A DNA stretch of 56,393 nucleotides from CBDCWT01 sp965223305 (GTDB taxonomy: Bacteria > Planctomycetota > Planctomycetia > Pirellulales > Pirellulaceae), in contig CBDCWT010000087.1 of NCBI GenBank assembly GCA_965223305.1, positions 1-56,393 on the forward strand, given 5' to 3'. Of this stretch, positions 52,050 to 56,393 are shown in pieces; the stretch's first letter is position 1; each line of letters opens with the position of its first letter. Below the pieces are notes generated by a model. It searched no databases. It was not told the origin of the DNA and was given only the letters and a program-made list of their open reading frames with translations. The position numbers and the translations under genes were made by a program.

Positions 52050-52463
52050 ATGCGCCTTACTCGTCGCCGGCGAACGACGAGACCGAGCATGAATATGACG
52101 CCCATGATCGACATCGTTTTCTTGTTGATCATCTTCTTCATGACGGTCACTCAAGTCTCAGAAGTCAACAAAGAGCTACTCAACCTGCCGAAACTGGCAG
52201 GCAGCGAGGACCAGCGGCCTACGGTATTGACGATCAACGTCACAGAATCCGGTGATGTGCGTATCTCTGGCCAGTCAATCGACTTTCCTACATTGGTTTC
52301 ACTTGTGGAAAACGAGAAGTTGCGGTTGAGGGATCCACGTCTGCTGAGCGTCGTGGTGCGTACGGACCAGCGGGGAACCAGCCGTGCCACCAACGAAGTG
52401 GTCCGCACGCTGGCGGAGTTGGGGATCGGGCGGGTCAGAATCGCCGTGGAAACACCTCAGTGA
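52050..52463 (+). CDS. ExbD/TolR-type protein 1
   Basis: 137 aa. The short basic N-terminus (LTRRRRTTRPSMNMTPMIDIVFLLIIFFMT) contains the MTPMIDIVFLL signature, with the proton-carrying Asp in its single helix. A periplasmic domain follows. The start is 2 bp after the TolQ homologue, so translation is coupled. Confidence 0.93.
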   Translation: MRLTRRRRTTRPSMNMTPMIDIVFLLIIFFMTVTQVSEVNKELLNLPKLAGSEDQRPTVLTINVTESGDVRISGQSIDFPTLVSLVENEKLRLRDPRLLSVVVRTDQRGTSRATNEVVRTLAELGIGRVRIAVETPQ

Positions 52464-52481
52464 ATGAAGAGGTAGGTACCC

Positions 52482-52904
52482 GTGAGACTAAGCAACCGGC
52501 GGCTTGACCGTAGTCACGAGATCGAGCTCTCCATGACCAGCATGATTGACGTTGTCTTCTTGCTGCTGATTTTCTTCATGACAACGAGCAGCTTTGTCAT
52601 GACTGAGCGGAACCTGGACTCCGAGATCAAGTTGGAAGAGAGTCAGACAAGTTCGGCACCTTCTGATCTGGAGCCCGCAATCGTAGACGTCATCCGCAGC
52701 GGCGAACGTTTTGTCTACCGTATCGGGGGGTTGGAGTTGGAAACGGGTCAAGAGCTGACTGAGATCTTGCGCCAGTTTCCCGACAAACTGCAGGGGGCTT
52801 TTGTGCGGGTCAGCGAGGAGGCGCCTTTCCATATGGCAGCAGCGGCCGTGCAGGCTTGTAAGTCAGCCAACTTCACGATCGTCTCGTATGTACCGCTCGA
52901 CTGA
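52482..52904 (+). CDS. ExbD/TolR-type protein 2
   Basis: 140 aa from a GTG at 52482, preceded by GAGGTAG. MTSMIDVVFLLLIFFMT gives the same Asp-containing helix; the rest is a small periplasmic domain. Two different ExbD-like subunits in tandem are common in planctomycetes and probably form a heteromeric stator ring partner. Confidence 0.93.
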   Translation: MRLSNRRLDRSHEIELSMTSMIDVVFLLLIFFMTTSSFVMTERNLDSEIKLEESQTSSAPSDLEPAIVDVIRSGERFVYRIGGLELETGQELTEILRQFPDKLQGAFVRVSEEAPFHMAAAAVQACKSANFTIVSYVPLD

Positions 52905-52967
52905 CCGGAAGAGAGCAGTTCGGCAGTCAGCAGAATAAGGTTCGCGGCCGATTTCGGACAACTGAGA

Positions 52968-54050
52968 GTGCGAAGCAGCATAAATTGCCGAACGCCGTCT
53001 ACCTCAGGGCTACCCTGCGGTTCGCTGTTCGTCCGCACTTCTTGCCACGCCCGACACAAAACTCGCCGCAGCGATACCAGCCGGTTCCTGCGGATCCTGA
53101 TCGCGATGCTGCTGGCCCCGTGCTTGCCTGCTTGGGCCCAGGAGGATCGCTTCGAGCAGTACCTGATGCGACTAGGGTTGACGGAGTTGCACGCACTTCA
53201 TCTCGAGCAGCAGCTTGACGTCGCAACCAGCGACACGGCTCGCGAGGCGACAGCTCGCAAGTTGGCGGATGTCTATGCCACGCGTCTCGTCCAAGCGGCT
53301 GAAGACTCCGCTCAGTTCACGCAGACGATGCGGAAAATTGAACGGCTTCTCGAGAGAGTTCCGCGGGCCAAGACGCCGGCGCTAGAAGTGATGCTGCTGC
53401 AAGCCGAGTACTACCGCGCAGAAAAGCAAATTACTCGCTGGCTGGGCGACCCCTCTGACGGCGACGCGCGACGACAGGCGATTCGGATTCTCAGCCGCAT
53501 CACACCATTGTTGGATAGACATCAGAAAGAGCTGTCGAGCCGATTGAGTGTGCTCATCGATCAACTGGAAACCCTGGAGGCCGGCGAGGACTTAGAAAAA
53601 GCCTCTGCGTCGCTTGCAGTAGTTGAGCCAGTAGCGGCTCGCGCCCTTTATTTTGCTGCGACGTCCAACTACTACCTGGCACTGCTCAGCTCGCCGAAGG
53701 AACCTGTGCGGTTCGCAACGGCTCGCGACATGTTCAAGAAGTTGATCGGCATCGAAGGATCGTATAACGACTACGACGCGGAGTCTTTGGGGTTGACTTC
53801 GCTGTGGCGTTCGCGGGCGTTGATTGGCTTGGCTCTGGCTGAAGCTGCGGCGGGAAACCAAGCAGCGAGCGAACGATGCTTCTCGTGGTTGCAGGATGGA
53901 GACGTCCTGGAGAGTATTCGAGATACCGTTCCCTACTGGCAAATGCAGGCCCTAGCCAACAGCGACCAATTCGGCCGACTTCTCCAGTTTGCTCGCGAGC
54001 AGGTTGCCTCGTTTTTCCAGCAGCGGGACACCCGGCCGGGTCAGTTTTAG
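52968..54050 (+). CDS. Large exported helical protein, first piece of a frameshifted gene
   Basis: Begins with a GTG at 52968 in the track-independent reading; the signal peptide is RFLRILIAMLLAPCLPAWAQ, so a later start near 53106 is possible. The sequence is nearly all helix-turn-helix (EDRFEQYLMRLGLTELHALHLEQQ, ARALYFAATSNYYLALL, LIGLALAEAAAGNQAASERC), typical of TPR-like repeats. The frame breaks at the TTTTT run at about 54012-54016 and continues in the next piece. The complete protein would be about 870 aa. It follows the TolR pair by 63 bp and is probably part of the same operon. Confidence 0.75.
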   Translation: MRSSINCRTPSTSGLPCGSLFVRTSCHARHKTRRSDTSRFLRILIAMLLAPCLPAWAQEDRFEQYLMRLGLTELHALHLEQQLDVATSDTAREATARKLADVYATRLVQAAEDSAQFTQTMRKIERLLERVPRAKTPALEVMLLQAEYYRAEKQITRWLGDPSDGDARRQAIRILSRITPLLDRHQKELSSRLSVLIDQLETLEAGEDLEKASASLAVVEPVAARALYFAATSNYYLALLSSPKEPVRFATARDMFKKLIGIEGSYNDYDAESLGLTSLWRSRALIGLALAEAAAGNQAASERCFSWLQDGDVLESIRDTVPYWQMQALANSDQFGRLLQFAREQVASFFQQRDTRPGQF

Positions 54051-55107
54051 CGTGGGACTGGTCAGGATCGGGTTCGGTGTGGGAGCTGCTGAGCCGGAGG
54101 GTCGAGCGCTCGGCATGCTGGGTCTGGCCGGACTGATCAAGCTGCGCAAGACGGCCGCCGCCGCTCAGCTGCTTGAGAAGTACGGGATCGAGGTTGGTTC
54201 CGAGGCGGGTTTCTATCTGAAGTGGGTTAAGGGCCAGCAGTTCTTTGAACGAGCGAATTCGACAAAAACGGCTACCGACTACACACGCGCTGCCGAGATG
54301 CTCGCCGCAGCCTTGGACGCCCCCACTGCCGACCGAGATATCAACGCTACAGCTCAGTGCCGCAGCCAATTGGCGTCGTGTTATTACCACCTGGGTCAAC
54401 ACGAACAGGCAGCTCGACTCTTCGAGCAGGCGGCGGATGGCCTACGCGCATCGGGCGACGAACAGGCGGCTAAGACTGCTTGGAACGCCTTTTTGACCTA
54501 TCAGGCGTTGGCTAGGAAAGAACGCCGCTTCCTGGCATCAGCAAGCGATGTCCTGAGGCAAATCAAGCGCGATCATCCCGCGAGCTCCTACGCCAAGTTA
54601 GCTGACTATCACATCGGAAAACTGCAACAGGAGAACCTCTCTCCCGAGCAACTGCTAGAGCGGTGGGAGAAGGTTGAGCCGGGTGCCAGCACGTACTTGG
54701 CCGCAAGGTTCGATATTTGCTCGATCTACTATCGACTGTGGACTAGTCGATCGGGGGCGGCCAAAGAAGAGGCGGCGAAGCGGTTGGTCGATAGCGCTGA
54801 GCGATATCTTTCGGCGGCGCGACGCCGAGCACCGCCCGATCGGCAGCTGAGAATCTGCCTGTTCGTTGTGTCGATGGCATTGGGAAGTGAACCAAGGGAC
54901 GAAGAGGTCGCGCGCCGTTCGTTTTCTCCAGCGTGCGCAACCGTTCGCGGCTGCCGCCGCGAGCGCAGAGACTGCGACGGAGTTTCATTTCTGGTCACTG
55001 CAACTGGCGAAAGGCAGCAGCAACGACTTCTCCGTCAACGAGCGGTGGATCTTGGCCAATCCTACGGGAACAAGGTTCGAACGAGCTGCGTTGAGTTTGT
55101 TGATTAA
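53989..55107 (+). CDS. Large exported helical protein, second piece
   Basis: The real sequence starts at about SSGTPGRVSFSVGLVR after the shift near 54014; the first residues before that are off-frame. TPR-like repeats are clear (QFFERANSTKTATDYTRAAEMLAAAL, LASCYYHLGQHEQAARLFEQAADGL, SYAKLADYHIGKL). At the TTTT run 54922-54925 one T too many throws it out of frame; from there the last piece continues as SFLQRAQPFAAAAASAE. The final 55 codons of this ORF are off-frame. Confidence 0.75.
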   Translation: MLASRLPRFSSSGTPGRVSFSVGLVRIGFGVGAAEPEGRALGMLGLAGLIKLRKTAAAAQLLEKYGIEVGSEAGFYLKWVKGQQFFERANSTKTATDYTRAAEMLAAALDAPTADRDINATAQCRSQLASCYYHLGQHEQAARLFEQAADGLRASGDEQAAKTAWNAFLTYQALARKERRFLASASDVLRQIKRDHPASSYAKLADYHIGKLQQENLSPEQLLERWEKVEPGASTYLAARFDICSIYYRLWTSRSGAAKEEAAKRLVDSAERYLSAARRRAPPDRQLRICLFVVSMALGSEPRDEEVARRSFSPACATVRGCRRERRDCDGVSFLVTATGERQQQRLLRQRAVDLGQSYGNKVRTSCVEFVD

Positions 55108-55591
55108 CGCCAGGGAAGCGGCGCTGAGCGACGCAGGCAGTGTCAAACCTGAACAGGCAAAAGCACTCTACCAACTGCTCCAACGACTCGTTGATTTGTT
55201 GGCAGATGCTCCCCAGCAGTCACGCGTCGCCAACTCGAAGTTGGCTCGTTACGCTGCTACTCTCGGCTTGCATCAAGAAGCGGCTGACGTTTTGGAGCGC
55301 CTGCTTGCCATTCCCGAACATGCCAAGAACAAGGACTACCTGCAGCGGGCCGCGAGAGCGCAATTCCTGGCCGGAAACCAGGCAGCTTCTCTGGAACACT
55401 GGCGGAGGCTGTTACTGGGCCTACAGCGCGGGTCGGAGGAATGGTACGAGGCAAAGTACTACCAACTCGCCTGCCTGCAAAAGCTCGATCGAGAGCGATT
55501 TGACCGGGCTGCGCGCCAGTTCCGCTTACTTCACCCGCAGCTTGGGCCTCCTGCTTGGCGGCAGAAGTTTGCCCGGCTGCTGCCAAAATGA
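54866..55591 (+). CDS. Large exported helical protein, third piece
   Basis: From about 54925 this frame carries the C-terminal third (TEFHFWSLQLAKGSS, ANSKLARYAATLGLHQEAADVLERLL, AARAQFLAGNQAASLEHWRRLL), again helical repeats, and ends with RQKFARLLPK. The formal start at 54866 is not real. The joined gene 52968-55591 is best read as one TPR-like periplasmic protein linked to the TolQ/TolR channel. Confidence 0.75.
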   Translation: MCRWHWEVNQGTKRSRAVRFLQRAQPFAAAAASAETATEFHFWSLQLAKGSSNDFSVNERWILANPTGTRFERAALSLLINAREAALSDAGSVKPEQAKALYQLLQRLVDLLADAPQQSRVANSKLARYAATLGLHQEAADVLERLLAIPEHAKNKDYLQRAARAQFLAGNQAASLEHWRRLLLGLQRGSEEWYEAKYYQLACLQKLDRERFDRAARQFRLLHPQLGPPAWRQKFARLLPK

Positions 55592-55697
55592 GACAATAAG
55601 AGGTTCGGAAGGCTAACACATCGAGCCGTGTTGAGTCACTCATGATAATCGGGCGGGCAACAGGTCCCGTCGCTTCAAGTCTGAGATCTTGTTCCCT

Positions 55698-56393
55698 ATG
55701 CCACGCAAGCCGCCACCAAGAACGCTCGCGCCCGAAGAGGAGCTGAAAGTACAGCGGTTCTTGGAACTGGCTGCGCCGATTGTGCTCGAGTGTCGCGTGC
55801 TGGATGCTGGGCATTGGAGCCAGCTGGCGGAGTTAGCAGACCAGCTGGAGCTGAGCGAGAAGCAGTTGCGGGCGACGGTCGAAGACCTTCGTCAGCGAGG
55901 TGTCATCGAGAAGATCGATCTGCGCTCTGCCAAGCCGCCTCCTTTACCTCGGCGTGAACGTCCTGACGCGACCGCTGCGCGGGAAAGCAGCGACAGTGGC
56001 GTGGAGGAGGACTTTTCGCTGAGCCCACCTCCGCCATTTCGACCGCCTGCGCCAACTAGTAGCACGCCCCCGCCGCCCCCAGATAATCGGCAGCGATTTC
56101 TGCAACGTGTGCGCGAGATCGTCGCTGCGAATCGGGGCGTGCACGGGAAAGCTCAACCTTTGATCGCCGCCGCGGCCGAGGAGCTCGGCATTTCGGATGA
56201 CCAGATGCGTACCGTCCTGCGCGGCGAGATACGCCCTCAGGTCAATGAGGGTGAGAAGGAAAGTGAACCGGTACGCCGGCGCTGGCGAACTGAGGATCAG
56301 CCTCCACCAGAACCGCCCCGTGCGACCAACAGGCCAGACGATGTCTTTCGATCCTTCGTCGTGCAGTCCCTCGAACAACTTGGATCACGGCCG
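55698..56393 (+). CDS. Hypothetical protein with repeated helical units, runs off the window
   Basis: At least 232 aa, open to the right edge. The ATG at 55698 begins MPRKPPPRTLAPEEE. A helical unit at about 18-75 (VQRFLELAAPIVL .. LADQLELSEKQLRATVEDLR) recurs at about 133-180 (RQRFLQRVREIVA .. AAEELGISDDQMRTVLRGEI), and a third seems to begin at the edge (VFRSFVVQSLEQLG). Pro-rich, charged linkers join them. There is no signal peptide or enzyme motif. It lies 106 bp after the TPR-like gene on the same strand. The family is not recognised. Confidence 0.7.
   Translation, partial: MPRKPPPRTLAPEEELKVQRFLELAAPIVLECRVLDAGHWSQLAELADQLELSEKQLRATVEDLRQRGVIEKIDLRSAKPPPLPRRERPDATAARESSDSGVEEDFSLSPPPPFRPPAPTSSTPPPPPDNRQRFLQRVREIVAANRGVHGKAQPLIAAAAEELGISDDQMRTVLRGEIRPQVNEGEKESEPVRRRWRTEDQPPPEPPRATNRPDDVFRSFVVQSLEQLGSRP

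Noticed and set aside
1..56393. tRNA or rRNA genes
   Set aside because: No cloverleaf-like segment with a TTC-loop or rRNA-like block was noticed in the gaps. Reading by eye can miss one; tRNAscan-SE would settle it.

Overview
The window looks like a planctomycete chromosome, most likely Pirellulales-like. The case rests on a paired PSD1/cytochrome-type DUF1549-DUF1553 protein and DUF1501 protein, a cytosolic Ser/Thr kinase with the N-terminal extension common in that phylum, moderately high GC, and short palindromic repeats between genes. No tRNA, rRNA or CRISPR array was seen.

Layout. 1-15.4 kb is the 3' end of a modular PKS/NRPS cluster on the + strand: an orphan carrier-domain tail, a KS-AT protein with no carrier, a 2681-aa KS-AT-ACP-aminotransferase-C-A-PCP hybrid, and a C-A-PCP-TE termination module split by a one-base shift. 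The aminotransferase between ACP and C domains is the arrangement used by iturin/mycosubtilin- and microcystin-type lines to make beta-amino acyl units. The two adenylation pockets read as Gly and as a branched aliphatic residue. 15.4-15.6 kb is a MITE-like palindrome. 15.8-20.3 kb holds a secreted protein made of M6-protease pro-region-like repeats and an M6 metalloprotease. They are separated by a complete ISKra4-like insertion sequence (16902-18613) with an exact 9-bp target duplication, which landed 20 bp before the protease start codon.

20.4-28.6 kb carries a YdjM-like membrane hydrolase, a 343-bp tandem repeat array, an ABC-2 type permease with a beta-propeller-like insert, a DUF997-like/sodium-solute symporter pair, and folD. 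28.9-33.1 kb is the DUF1501/PSD1 pair. 33.4-37.3 kb holds a large GNAT acetyltransferase, then a GT2 glycosyltransferase translationally coupled to a conserved hypothetical protein, both with several frameshifts. 37.6-43.1 kb has a receiver-HATPase regulator, a Nif3-like protein, a Ser/Thr kinase and a Ski2-like helicase. 43.4-45.5 kb has a small membrane protein and an exported amidohydrolase. 45.7-49.8 kb is an operon for a tungsten-type aldehyde oxidoreductase complex (ferredoxin-like subunit, AOR, FAD reductase, MoaD-like protein). 50-55.6 kb is a Tol/Exb-type operon (TolQ, TolR, TolR) flanked by large exported helical proteins, and a partial gene runs off the end.

At least ten apparent frameshifts occur in otherwise well conserved genes, and most lie in short homopolymers (for example 36277-36280, 38263-38265, 38375-38380, 54922-54925). 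This pattern points more to sequencing or assembly error than to gene decay. I have therefore described the reconstructed proteins while listing the pieces as they stand. All family assignments come from reading motifs; no database search was run.
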